Origin: Chloroherpeton thalassium ATCC 35110
Lineage (GTDB): Bacteria; Bacteroidota; Chlorobiia; Chlorobiales; Chloroherpetonaceae
Direction: 5' to 3'
Length of the DNA: 64,000 nucleotides
Assembly (NCBI RefSeq): GCF_000020525.1
Contig: NC_011026.1
Span: 310,001-374,000 of the forward strand
The notes below the pieces were generated by a model that saw only the letters and a program-made list of their open reading frames with translations, did not search any database and had not been told where the DNA came from. Positions 7,852 through 15,040 of this stretch are shown in pieces; position 1 is the first letter of the stretch; the number at the start of each line of letters is the position of its first letter. Both the position numbers and the translations under genes were made by a program.

Positions 7852-8277
7852 GTTTCACTCGTCTTGAAAATTCATTCCGCCTTTGGCGCGGCAAGTCATC
7901 GTTCGCGCACATCAAAGTCTCGGCACTCGCCCTTGCTTTGGCGAACCGCCCTCACTGAAACTGAGGGACGCGCTTCTGAAAAGCGGTGAGGGCAACCGGT
8001 GCGTCAACTCATAGCCCCGACTGTTTGGGGTTATCCTAACAATACAACGTTCCGTGCCTTTTGGGCACGATGCCGATTTGGTCGGGCGCGGATTTCACGG
8101 TTTCAAAAAACGGTTGCAGGCGGCTCGCGCTGATTTTCCCGAGCGGTTTTTGCCTTTGAACGAGCGCAATTTAGCCCCGCCCCCACGCCGAAACCCCCGC
8201 ACGAGGTCGGGAGTTTAAATCTGCCGGTGGCGCTACGTTTTTGCGGATTATCAATTTTGAACATCGGAGGTAGGAGA
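7852..8277. other. 426-base non-coding stretch with nested hairpins
   Basis: No convincing gene is seen. Around 7949-7991 the sequence can form mutually exclusive or nested helices: CCCTCA (7949-7954) with TGAGGG (7962-7967), CGCTT (7971-7975) with AAGCG (7981-7985), and CCTCAC (7950-7955) with GTGAGG (7986-7991). A short GTGCC-TTTTG-GGCAC hairpin follows near 8056. The stretch separates the minus-strand lysis genes from a plus-strand gene at 8278, so it should hold divergent control signals; an 80-codon minus-strand frame at 8103-8345 overlaps that gene and has no family features. Confidence 0.5.
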
Positions 8278-8586
8278 ATGGAAGTAGTGGAAAATGGACT
8301 TGAAATTGCACGGTTAGGCTCGCACCTCAGTGTGGCTTTTATCATTTCGGTGTTGTGGTATTTATTTCATGTGATTGAAAAAAAGCAGCGCAGCGAGGAA
8401 CGCAAAACCGACGAGGAAAAGTGGAACAAGGTGTTTCATCAATATGTAGAGGAGCGGCGCGAGGAACGCAAAACGCTGCGAGAAACCATCACGGCGATGC
8501 AATCGCTGGCGGCGTCGATCAAAGAACACACCATTAAGTTGGACTCCATCGAGCGCATCATCAACGCAATTAATCAGAAGGTTTAG
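8278..8586 (+). CDS. Small membrane-anchored coiled-coil protein, unknown function
   Basis: The start at 8278 is chosen because GGAGGTAGGAGA precedes it closely; the longer frame from 8227 lacks a ribosome site. The 102-residue product has one transmembrane segment (HLSVAFIISVLWYLFHVI, about residues 15-32) and a charged helical tail (KKQRSEERKTDEEKWNKVF, then EERREERKTLRETITAMQ) likely to form a coiled coil. It is the only plus-strand gene between the lysis genes and the repressor. Such proteins near lysis genes can be spanin-like or antiholin-like; the sequence does not decide. Confidence 0.65.
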   Translation: MEVVENGLEIARLGSHLSVAFIISVLWYLFHVIEKKQRSEERKTDEEKWNKVFHQYVEERREERKTLRETITAMQSLAASIKEHTIKLDSIERIINAINQKV

Positions 8587-8684
8587 CAAAACGAGAAGAA
8601 AACGCCGTTAGTGGTTAGGTTGTAACAAATACAAAAATTATTTAAACATTTTTAACAGGGAAGACTGAGCGGAGGCAAACGACG

Positions 8685-8710
8685 CTAAAAGACCGTCTTC
8701 GCTCGGTCTT
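8685..8710 (-). terminator. Weak terminator-like hairpin after the RHH gene
   Basis: AAGACCG (8689-8695) pairs with CGGTCTT (8704-8710); on the minus strand the stem is followed by a short T-run at 8685-8688. It lies 45 bases downstream of the antitoxin-like gene stop. Confidence 0.4.
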
Positions 8711-8754
8711 GCACGGATTGAACGGTTTTCACGTATCATTAAATATTTGTGCGC

Positions 8755-9015
8755 TTAGCTATGCAATTTCTCAGATAAATGATCGCGATAAGCATCTTTA
8801 GGATGAATATCGGTGGGGAGCTTCACGCCGGTTGCCATGCTTTTTACGAACGGTGAAATCTCAATTTCGCCCGCTCGGCTTGAACCAGCTTCAGCGACGA
8901 GCCGTTTCAAATACATTTCCACAATCTCTGATAAGCTGAGATGATGAGCCGAAGCATAAGCTTCCGCTTTATCAATCAGGGTTTTATCCAACTTAAGCGT
9001 TACTTTTGTTTCCAT
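8755..9015 (-). CDS. Ribbon-helix-helix antitoxin-like protein (DUF6364-like), no toxin partner seen
   Basis: An 86-residue protein opening with KVTLKLDKTLIDKAEAYASAH, a short basic strand followed by two helices (LSLSEIVEMYLKRLV) as in RHH DNA-binding antitoxins. The C-terminal tail (ISPFVKSMATGVKLP) resembles the toxin-neutralising tail of DUF6364 antitoxins, which normally precede a PIN-domain ribonuclease. No PIN toxin frame follows in the 165 bases before the next gene, nor lies upstream. It may be an orphan antitoxin, a remnant of a cargo module, or an anti-addiction gene. Confidence 0.7.
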   Translation of the reverse strand: METKVTLKLDKTLIDKAEAYASAHHLSLSEIVEMYLKRLVAEAGSSRAGEIEISPFVKSMATGVKLPTDIHPKDAYRDHLSEKLHS

Positions 9016-9113
9016 ATTTGCCTCGCCCGGATTTTTCAGGTTCTATTTTTAAAGATAGGCGAAGTTGTTTAAAAATCAAGCCGTGTGAGCGATGCGTCTC
9101 GGTTAACCCCTGA

Positions 9114-9140
9114 CAAAAAAAGCCTCCGTTTCAGGAGGCT
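9114..9140 (-). terminator. Rho-independent terminator overlapping the end of the Mor gene
   Basis: AGCCTCC (9121-9127) pairs with GGAGGCT (9134-9140) around a 6-base loop; on the minus strand it is followed by a run of seven T (9120-9114). The stem includes the Mor stop region (9131), so transcription of the early operon would end at once after mor. Confidence 0.85.
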
Positions 9141-9430
9141 TCTTTGGTTGCGTTGTCAAAAATTTCAAGTTGCGACAAGGACTTCGGCGTGATGAACAAG
9201 TCTTTGACATATCGCTGCACGGTGCGCTCCGAAAGTCCCAACTCCCGCGCCAACGCTTTGACATTGTCGCCCTTGAACTTTTGGCGAATGTAGAGCCGAT
9301 GAAAACATTTTTTCGGGACATAAAGCTTTTCGCCGCCCATGAGTTTCATCAAGCCTAACGCCACAGCGATGCCGAGATGCTCGGCGATGAAGCGCATGTC
9401 GCCCGCCGGAATATCATCTAACGAAATCAT
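9131..9430 (-). CDS. mor: Mor-family transcription activator of the phage middle/late operon
   Basis: A 99-residue Mor/C family protein. The N-terminal dimerisation region is recognisable (IPAGDMRFIAEHLGIAVALGLMKLMGGEKLYVPK), followed by a helix-turn-helix (VKALARELGLSERTVQRYVKDL). In Mu, Mor is the last early product and switches on the middle promoter leading to C and late genes. Here it also ends the early operon, directly before a strong terminator. It is a little shorter than Mu Mor (129). No separate C-like gene is seen. Confidence 0.87.
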   Translation of the reverse strand: MISLDDIPAGDMRFIAEHLGIAVALGLMKLMGGEKLYVPKKCFHRLYIRQKFKGDNVKALARELGLSERTVQRYVKDLFITPKSLSQLEIFDNATKEAS

Positions 9431-9432
9431 GT

Positions 9433-9786
9433 TTACCCCGCTCGTTTTTTCTTACCGGAAGCTTCGCTGTATTCATACACCTTGCCCAAAAACGCCAAGA
9501 CCGCGCGGCGCCTGGCCTTTGTGAGCGCCATTTCGGCGGCCACCGCGTGCGAATGCGGGCTGTCGGGATGTTCCGGCGCGGCAAATCCGACATCCGAAAC
9601 CCCGCCGTCGCCGAGCCGTCGGCACGCATCGTCCATCAAATAGACTTCGACTTCTGCGCCGTACATGTCGCCAGTTAGGCTCGGGAATTTTTTCACCAAA
9701 CAGCCTAACTGATATTCTCGCATCAAACGATTGACTTCGCTCTCTGCGATTTCTACATTCAGTAGCTTGAGTTTTACTTCTTTCAT
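9433..9786 (-). CDS. Phage early protein, unknown
   Basis: A 117-residue protein between gemA and mor. It starts with a beta-rich segment (EVKLKLLNVEIAESEVNRLMREYQL) and has an Ala/Arg-rich helix (AAEMALTKARRRAVLAFLGKVYE) in the second half. The 'ALTKARRRAV' helix is faintly like that of single-strand annealing or gamete-type phage proteins, but this is too weak for a functional name. It overlaps the gemA stop by 4 bases and is separated by 2 bases from mor, so it belongs to the same transcript. Confidence 0.7.
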   Translation of the reverse strand: MKEVKLKLLNVEIAESEVNRLMREYQLGCLVKKFPSLTGDMYGAEVEVYLMDDACRRLGDGGVSDVGFAAPEHPDSPHSHAVAAEMALTKARRRAVLAFLGKVYEYSEASGKKKRAG

Positions 9787-10280
9787 TGTGGGTACTCTTT
9801 TTCGGTTTCGAGTTTCTGAAGCTTCATTTCTTGCAAGGTTTTGAAAATGCGTTGCACCAATTCAGCTTCAATCTGTAAGGGACTGATTCGATTAAACCGC
9901 TGATGAAGGAAATTTGAAAGCGCCGCCTTACGCCGTTTGGCACTTTGAAAAACGGAAACTTCCTTCCAAATCGCTTCAATCATGCGGAGTTGTTTGGGCG
10001 ATGCCATGCCGGGGCGCTTGCCCAATTCGTCATACTTTTGCCTGCCGAAGCCGTATGAAGCCGCGAGCTTGTCACGGTTTTGTGGTGAATTCGGCGAGCA
10101 CTTTGCCTGCTCTGCCGACAGCATTCGGATGACTTCGCCGGCACCTCGATAAGATAGGTCTTTTGAACTCCTAACACCAAAACCTGACAAGAAAGCACGA
10201 TAATTTTCCTCCGAAATGGCCAGATTTTTTTTCAAGATATGAATCTGCTTGATTTGCGATGTCGTTGCCGCGTCATTCAT
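9783..10280 (-). CDS. gemA: GemA-like early regulatory protein (Mu gp16/GemA family)
   Basis: The start at 10280 (MNDAATTSQIKQIHILKKNL) is preferred because the longer frame from 10361 overlaps the gene before it and has a low-quality N-terminus; here the ATG overlaps the upstream stop (ATGA). The 165-residue product has the GemA pattern: QIKQIHILKKNLAISEENYRAFL near the start, a middle region with ...MASPKQLRMIEAIWKEVS, and a final helix. In Mu, GemA modulates host gene expression and DNA topology genes. It is cotranscribed with the unknown genes on both sides. Confidence 0.8.
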   Translation of the reverse strand: MNDAATTSQIKQIHILKKNLAISEENYRAFLSGFGVRSSKDLSYRGAGEVIRMLSAEQAKCSPNSPQNRDKLAASYGFGRQKYDELGKRPGMASPKQLRMIEAIWKEVSVFQSAKRRKAALSNFLHQRFNRISPLQIEAELVQRIFKTLQEMKLQKLETEKEYPQ

Positions 10281-10498
10281 GATGGCCAGTCCCTTTCGAT
10301 TCGGTTGCCCTGGCAGCTGCCGACTTGCCGAGCGTGCCGCAGTTCCTGAACGGCGTCGCAAAGCGCGGCTTCAGCGCGGTTCAGATTGCGAAGCGGCAAG
10401 GTTTCGATGCACTTGTAAGCGTCGGCCAATTTTTCTGCTGCGGCAATCACGGCTTTTTCCGCCGCGCGGAGTTTGCCGAAAATCTCGTTACACGGCAT
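10277..10498 (-). CDS. Small phage early protein, unknown
   Basis: A frame ending at 10277 that overlaps the gemA start by 4 bases. The internal ATG at 10498 gives MPCNEIFGKLRAAEKAVIAA, 73 residues, mostly one or two Ala/Leu/Glu-rich helices; the longer form from 10549 would overlap the preceding gene by 62 bases. No family recognised. Confidence 0.55.
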   Translation of the reverse strand: MPCNEIFGKLRAAEKAVIAAAEKLADAYKCIETLPLRNLNRAEAALCDAVQELRHARQVGSCQGNRIERDWPS

Positions 10499-10769
10499 GT
10501 TCGCGCCCCTTTCTTTGCACAATGCGCACGCCGGAAAAATGCTTGGCAAAATCGGCGGCGAGTTTTTCTTGGTAATTTATTTCGTTGAAATTCTCTTCGC
10601 CGGTCAGCACGGAAATGGTGGCAATGCGCATCTCCGTGCGAAGTCCCTGCGCGGTGGCCACCACGCGGTCGCACGCGGCAAGCGGCTCATCCGAGTGCGC
10701 CACCAGCACAAAGACATCGAACACGGCACGCGCGTAGCCCATGCGTTTCCAAATTTTGTTGTCCATCAT
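10488..10769 (-). CDS. Phage early protein, unknown
   Basis: A 93-residue protein, first of the run of overlapping early genes that leads to mor. The sequence has a hydrophobic early part (YARAVFDVFVLVAHSDEPLAACDRVVA) and a charged C-terminus (FSGVRIVQRKGREHAV). It starts with two Met codons (10769 and 10766). No domain recognised. It is cut off from the MuB gene by about 350 bases of repeats. Confidence 0.6.
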   Translation of the reverse strand: MMDNKIWKRMGYARAVFDVFVLVAHSDEPLAACDRVVATAQGLRTEMRIATISVLTGEENFNEINYQEKLAADFAKHFSGVRIVQRKGREHAV

Positions 10770-10846
10770 TGCATTTTATTTTGATGTTGATAAAAATTCT
10801 TTCCTCTCGCGTTTTCTTCTTCCTAACAAATTTTCCTAACTCTCTC

Positions 10847-11092
10847 TGTCATGCTGAACGACTCGGAACGAGTCAGCGAAGCATCCACTCGTGACATTGT
10901 GGATTCTTCGGCAAGAGCCTCAGAATGACATGTGCTTTAGCCATTCACAATGACATCGTTCCTTCTTTGTCATGCTGAACGACTCGGAACGAGTCAGCGA
11001 AGCATCCATTCGTGACATTGTGGATTCTTCGGCAAGAGCCTCAGAATGACATAATTCCTTTTTTGTCGGTCTCCGGCGGAGACGAAGACCGC
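10847..11092. repeat. Two direct copies of an ~84-bp dispersed repeat; the second is part of a 125-bp inverted repeat
   Basis: Copies run from TGTCATGCTGAACGACTCGG to CCTCAGAATGACAT at 10847-10931 and 10968-11052. The second continues with a T-run and GTCGGTCTCCGGCGGAGACG to 11092, and that whole 125-base block is matched in inverted orientation at 11916-12040. Each unit contains the palindromic core GACTCGGAACGAGTC. The 350 bases between 10770 and 11120 hold nothing else. Confidence 0.93.
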
Positions 11093-11120
11093 TTTTCCAA
11101 AACACCAACCCCGCCACCAC

Positions 11121-11876
11121 TTATTTGCGCCCGCCGCGTTCGAGCAGAATGTCGGCGGTTTGTGCGATGATTTCTGCGAACGCTTCCGAGCCGACCGGCA
11201 CGGACGAATGCCGCGCCGCAATCAACGATTTGAACACATGATTTTCCATGAAGCGCCCGTCGCCGCCGGATTCGCGGTGATACAGCTTGACGCACTCGTC
11301 GGACAGCTCGGGAATGACGGTTCGGCAGAGGCTGGCCGCGTCGCCGAGCGTGAGCTTGCGCAGCGAGGCCGGGACTTTCACGCGATTGACGATGTACTCG
11401 TAATCGCCGCGCAGCGATTGCAGGCGCGAACGAAACCGATCGATGCCGACATACAAAATGCCGATGCCCGCGCGGTCGTTGAGTTGGCGCACCTCGTCCA
11501 GCGTGCTTGGGCTTAAATGCTCGGCCTCGTCCAAAATGAGCAGCCGCGCCGAATGGTGAAGCTTCGTGACGAGTTCGCGCATCATGCGATGCACCGTGCC
11601 TTTCGGCTCGATGTGGCAGGCTTCGCAGAGGTCGACGAAGACTTCGCGCGTGGAATAGCGATGATGCGCCCGAATCACGATGGCGGAGTCGTCGCGCCGC
11701 TTGTATTCATTGACGGCGGTGGTTTTGCCGACGCCGCTCGGCCCCGTCACCCGCCCAATTTCGCCGTAAAGGTGACACAGGCGGGCGGCCTCGTAGAACT
11801 TTCGCCAAACCGATGTCTCCGTAAAAGCAAACCGCGCTCGCGGCTCTTGGATAATTTCTTGATGGCTTGTCTTCAT
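11121..11876 (-). CDS. MuB-type transposition ATPase (target-DNA activator)
   Basis: The start at 11876 (MKTSHQEIIQEPRARFAF) is used; the longer frame from 12011 runs into repeat sequence and encodes repeat-derived residues. The 251-residue AAA+ ATPase has Walker A GPSGVGKT (residues 45-52), Walker B LLILDEAEHL (about 112-121, D116-E117) and a sensor-like GIGILYVGIDRFRSRL. MuB/TniB proteins polymerise on target DNA and deliver it to the transposase. The gene is bracketed by 125-bp inverted repeats, so it could be flipped by recombination. In Mu, B follows A directly; here they are 635 bases apart. Confidence 0.88.
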   Translation of the reverse strand: MKTSHQEIIQEPRARFAFTETSVWRKFYEAARLCHLYGEIGRVTGPSGVGKTTAVNEYKRRDDSAIVIRAHHRYSTREVFVDLCEACHIEPKGTVHRMMRELVTKLHHSARLLILDEAEHLSPSTLDEVRQLNDRAGIGILYVGIDRFRSRLQSLRGDYEYIVNRVKVPASLRKLTLGDAASLCRTVIPELSDECVKLYHRESGGDGRFMENHVFKSLIAARHSSVPVGSEAFAEIIAQTADILLERGGRK

Positions 11877-11915
11877 TTTTTTCAAAAATATTGGTTTCCT
11901 TACCGTTAGGTTTTT

Positions 11916-12436
11916 GCGGTCTTCGTCTCCGCCGGAGACCGACAAAAAAAGAATTATGTCATTCTGAGGCTCTTGCCGAAGAATCCACAATGTCACGAAT
12001 GGATGCTTCACTGACTCGTTCCGAGTCGTTCAGCATGACAACCACACATGTCATTCTGAAGGGCTAAAGCACATGTCATTCTGAGGCTCTTGCCGAAGAA
12101 TCCAACCTCACCGGACACATGGATGCTTCACTGACTCGTTCCGAGTCGTTCAGCATGACAGAAAAAAATCATGTCATTCTGAGGCTCTTGCCGAAGAATC
12201 CAACCTCACCGGACACATGGATGCTTCGCGCTGCTCAGCATGACAGAAAAAAATCATGTCATTCTGAGGCTCTTGCCGAAGAATCCACAATGTCACGAAT
12301 GGATGCTTCACTGACTCGTTCCGAGTCGTTCAGCATGACAGAAAAAAATCATGTCATTCTGAGGCTCTTGCCGAAGAATCCACAATGTCACGAATGGATG
12401 CTTCACTGACTCGTTCCGAGTCGTTCAGCATGACAC
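11916..12436. repeat. Five copies of the ~84-89-bp dispersed repeat, including the inverted partner of 10968-11092
   Basis: Units running from ATGTCATTCTGAGGCTCTTGC to TTCAGCATGACA lie at about 11956-12040, 12073-12161, 12174-12244, 12255-12341 and 12352-12436. Copy 3 lacks most of the palindromic core (CGCTGCTCAGC replaces it). Copies 2 and 3 carry CAACCTCACCGGACAC in place of CACAATGTCACGAAT. Together with the leading GCGGTCTTCGTCTCCGCCGG block, 11916-12040 is the reverse complement of 10968-11092 with two differences. Frames through this array are not genes. Confidence 0.93.
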
Positions 12437-12445
12437 GCAGGTCAG

Positions 12446-12493
12446 CCCCTACGATTCCGGTTGTCTTGTAGGGGCGAACCTGTGTGTTCGCCC
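12446..12493. repeat. Double-hairpin intergenic repeat (TAGGGGCGAAC type)
   Basis: CCCCTAC (12446-12452) pairs with GTAGGGG (12468-12474), and the overlapping GGGCGAAC (12472-12479) pairs with GTTCGCCC (12486-12493). Short palindromic blocks of this type are scattered in intergenic DNA of many bacteria. It lies just after the MuA stop, between that gene and the repeat array. Confidence 0.75.
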
Positions 12494-12511
12494 GTGCATT
12501 AATCCTGCTGC

Positions 12512-14704
12512 TCATTCCTCGTCCTCCAAATCGCATTTGAAAATTGAATAGCGTTTTTTGGCGGGCGGCTCGTCGGTGGCGGGCGAAAAGCAGGCGATGT
12601 CGTGCGTGCCGGTTTTTCGCCATTCGCGCTCGCGGCTCAGCGCCTCGTCCATCGCCGTTTTGTGAATAATTTTCGCCGACCCGTTTTGCCCGATGGATTT
12701 GATCTTGCCCTGTTGCTTATCGTTTGCATGTTGCGCTTCGGCGGCGAGCGTTTCCGAAAGGCTTGCGCCCGCTTGCACGCCCGCCGATTGGTAGCGCAAA
12801 AGCGCTTCGGGCGAAACCTCAACGCCGTCGCCCGCCAGCGTTTTGAGCGTTTTTTTGACGCGCTTTTTGTGCGCCAGTTTTTCCCTAACGGTTTTTCGCT
12901 CAAGCCCGCTTTCGGCGAGCGCCGGGACGCGCCAGAAGCCGAGCGTGGCCGGGCCGAGATATTCGTCCGTTTCGGCGTCAAACACCCACGCTTCTTGCCA
13001 CGCCTTGAGCGAGCGGCGCAGATAAACCTTCGCGCCCGCGTGGCCGTCCATCCATTCGGCGTAATACCAATCGCCCAAAGCGGCATCCCTAACGCCGTTA
13101 CGCTTGATGGTCACTTCGCCCGAAATCCGATAGCGATACAGCCGCAGCGCGTCCTCTGTGACCCACTTGGCCGCCGCGCCGTCGTATTCCTCGCGCCACG
13201 CCGCCTCGCGCGAGCGCCCGCTCAGCACCTTGCCTTGCGATTTGATTTGGTGCAGCACCTCTTCAATGAAATAGCCGACAAGCGCCTCGCCGCGCTCAAA
13301 GTCAAGCTGCGCCTCCACGCGCTCGGGGCGCTCGAGCGGGTTGCCGCCCGTGTAGCCCGGCATGCCTTTGTCCATCCATTCTTTGAAAATGAGAAAATCG
13401 CGTTCGATAGGTTTGGTCTGCGCACCGTAAGGATTGGCAAAATGAACGCGAACGCCGAGCTGCGCAGTTAGGGAACGCGATTGGGTGCGTATATAATTAT
13501 AATCCGCCGCGTCCTGATTGGCGTAGTTCGGGCGAAAGCGTCGCCGCCCGCCCGCAAAATCCTTGACGCGATAATCCTTGCCATTGTCGATGATGATTTC
13601 CTCCGGCACGCCAATTTTTAAGCACGCCTCGCAAAAAGTTTCGATGACATGATCGGCGTTAGGATCTTCAAAATGTAGCGACCAAGAAATCCAATAACCG
13701 GTTTTGAAATCGCGCCAAACGGTAAGCCAAGGGCGGCGGGCGCGACCGTCGGCAAGCGCCCACGCCTGATCCAGCCGCCGATGATCGGAAACCCAAACCT
13801 TGCCCGCACGAATCGCCGAATAGTCGCGGCTGAGAAAATGCGCGTACTTGCGGTTGTAAGCTTCCTCTCCCTCACGGTGCAAACAAATCGCAGCCTCACC
13901 AATTTCCTTTTTCAACTTGCGCAAAAACGCGGCGCGGCTCGGAAATCTGCCCTGCCGAACGGCCTCAAAAAAGCCGTGTTCTTTGGCAAAACCGAGCGTG
14001 GCGGCAAAAACCGCCTCCAGCTTCGGCTGCGAGCGTTTTAAATAAGCCGATTTGAAAAATTCATACACCGGCGGCATGGCCTCGCCCCAGCAAGGATCGT
14101 CGATTTTTGACGTGCCTCGCAATTTTCCGTAACTGCCCAGCAGCCCCGAAAGACCTTCTTCGGCGAAAATTTTTCGCGCCCGCATGAGGCTCGGGTAGGA
14201 CGTTTTTTGCTCGGGATGCGCGGCGTTCCATTTTTGAATGGCCTCGCGAAGCCCGGCGCCCTTGAGGCCGTCCGTCGCCTGAAAAAGCAAGGCGTATTTG
14301 TCGGCCTTGCGGCGATTGTAATCGGCAGCTTGTTGATAGGAAAGCGCATCGAGGCGGCGGGTGTCGGCTTCGGCATCGTTAGGCGGCGTGTTCTCGCGCA
14401 GCCATTTTTCCCGCGCGCTCGCAGGCAAGGACGAGAGCGCGACGAACACGGGCTTGCGCTTGTCGGCCTCGTCGATGCGCGTGACAAAATTGCCCTTGCG
14501 AATTTTTTTCTGAACGGCTTGCTTCGAGCAGCCCAAAAGGTTGGCGACCTCCAAAACGGAAAGAAATACGTCCGATTCGGATAACGCTTGATTTTGCAAA
14601 CAGTTATCCGGCTCGACAACCGCCGTTTTCGGGTTGTCGAGTAAGTTGTCGATCGGTTGAACGAGGTCGACAACCTCAGCGCGAAGTTTCCGGGTCGCCG
14701 TCAT
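12512..14704 (-). CDS. MuA-type DDE transposase
   Basis: A 730-residue protein (MuA is 663). Order: N-terminal winged-helix segment with LSVLEVANLLGCSKQAVQKKI (about 48-68), an internal Ibeta/gamma-like DNA-binding region (120-300), the integrase-type catalytic core from about 300, and the beta-barrel plus C-terminal region. The catalytic triad can be placed: D307 (WVSDHRRLD), D373 (EIIIDNGKDY) and E434 (KPIERDFLIF), with spacing like MuA. It makes the strand transfer that drives replicative transposition with the neighbouring MuB ATPase. The acidic C-terminus (CDLEDEE) is the expected MuB/ClpX contact region. Confidence 0.95.
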   Translation of the reverse strand: MTATRKLRAEVVDLVQPIDNLLDNPKTAVVEPDNCLQNQALSESDVFLSVLEVANLLGCSKQAVQKKIRKGNFVTRIDEADKRKPVFVALSSLPASAREKWLRENTPPNDAEADTRRLDALSYQQAADYNRRKADKYALLFQATDGLKGAGLREAIQKWNAAHPEQKTSYPSLMRARKIFAEEGLSGLLGSYGKLRGTSKIDDPCWGEAMPPVYEFFKSAYLKRSQPKLEAVFAATLGFAKEHGFFEAVRQGRFPSRAAFLRKLKKEIGEAAICLHREGEEAYNRKYAHFLSRDYSAIRAGKVWVSDHRRLDQAWALADGRARRPWLTVWRDFKTGYWISWSLHFEDPNADHVIETFCEACLKIGVPEEIIIDNGKDYRVKDFAGGRRRFRPNYANQDAADYNYIRTQSRSLTAQLGVRVHFANPYGAQTKPIERDFLIFKEWMDKGMPGYTGGNPLERPERVEAQLDFERGEALVGYFIEEVLHQIKSQGKVLSGRSREAAWREEYDGAAAKWVTEDALRLYRYRISGEVTIKRNGVRDAALGDWYYAEWMDGHAGAKVYLRRSLKAWQEAWVFDAETDEYLGPATLGFWRVPALAESGLERKTVREKLAHKKRVKKTLKTLAGDGVEVSPEALLRYQSAGVQAGASLSETLAAEAQHANDKQQGKIKSIGQNGSAKIIHKTAMDEALSREREWRKTGTHDIACFSPATDEPPAKKRYSIFKCDLEDEE

Positions 14705-14706
14705 GG

Positions 14707-14949
14707 CTAAACCGCCTCCCGAAGGGCTTCGAATTGGCGGCGAGTTTCCTTGCGAGCGTTTGCAATTTCCACAAATCGCGCCTGCAAACGCGGGTTTCCG
14801 CGCCGGATGGACATTTTCACCGCGTCCGCCGTGACTTTTTTCTCCGTGATGCCGTTTTCTACCAGCCGCGCCGTCTCCTCTTCGGCGATTTCGGCGTAAA
14901 TGCCGCGAAACATTGAGCGCATAAAAGTGGTGTTCGCTCTTTTGCCCAT
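14707..14949 (-). CDS. Phage early protein at the Ner position, unknown
   Basis: An 80-residue basic protein, first gene of the early operon, ending 2 bases before the transposase ATG. It shows no Ner-like helix-turn-helix; a conserved-looking segment is TADAVKMSIRRGNPRLQARFVEIANARKE. By position it could be a small DNA-binding regulator or a transposition accessory factor. No family recognised. Confidence 0.65.
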   Translation of the reverse strand: MGKRANTTFMRSMFRGIYAEIAEEETARLVENGITEKKVTADAVKMSIRRGNPRLQARFVEIANARKETRRQFEALREAV

Positions 14950-14972
14950 GATTTATTCTTTTATTAGATTAC

Positions 14973-15009
14973 CGATATATTATGCTCACAATATATCGCT
15001 TAAGCGATA
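14973..15009. promoter_or_regulatory. Paired palindromic operators between repressor and early operon
   Basis: Two overlapping symmetric sites lie in the 91-base divergent gap: CGATATAT (14973-14980) inverted as ATATATCG (14991-14998) over 10 bases, and the 16-bp perfect palindrome TATCGCTTAAGCGATA (14994-15009). The region is very AT-rich. This is the expected place for the repressor to control both its own promoter and the early promoter; the sites share the TATCG half-site. Confidence 0.75.
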
Positions 15010-15040
15010 AATAGCAAAATAAAAATATCATTTTTCTGAT

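Noticed and set aside
8103-8345. 80-codon minus-strand frame
   Set aside because: Overlaps the better supported plus-strand gene at 8278, and has no domain features.
11877-12011. N-terminal extension of the MuB gene
   Set aside because: It encodes inverted-repeat sequence; the ATG at 11876 gives a normal N-terminus.
12119-12409. 96-codon frame through the 84-89-bp repeats
   Set aside because: Purely repeat-derived peptide; no start signal.
12512-13471. Long plus-strand frame opposite the MuA gene
   Set aside because: Antisense shadow of a high-GC coding region; MuA has clear catalytic motifs.
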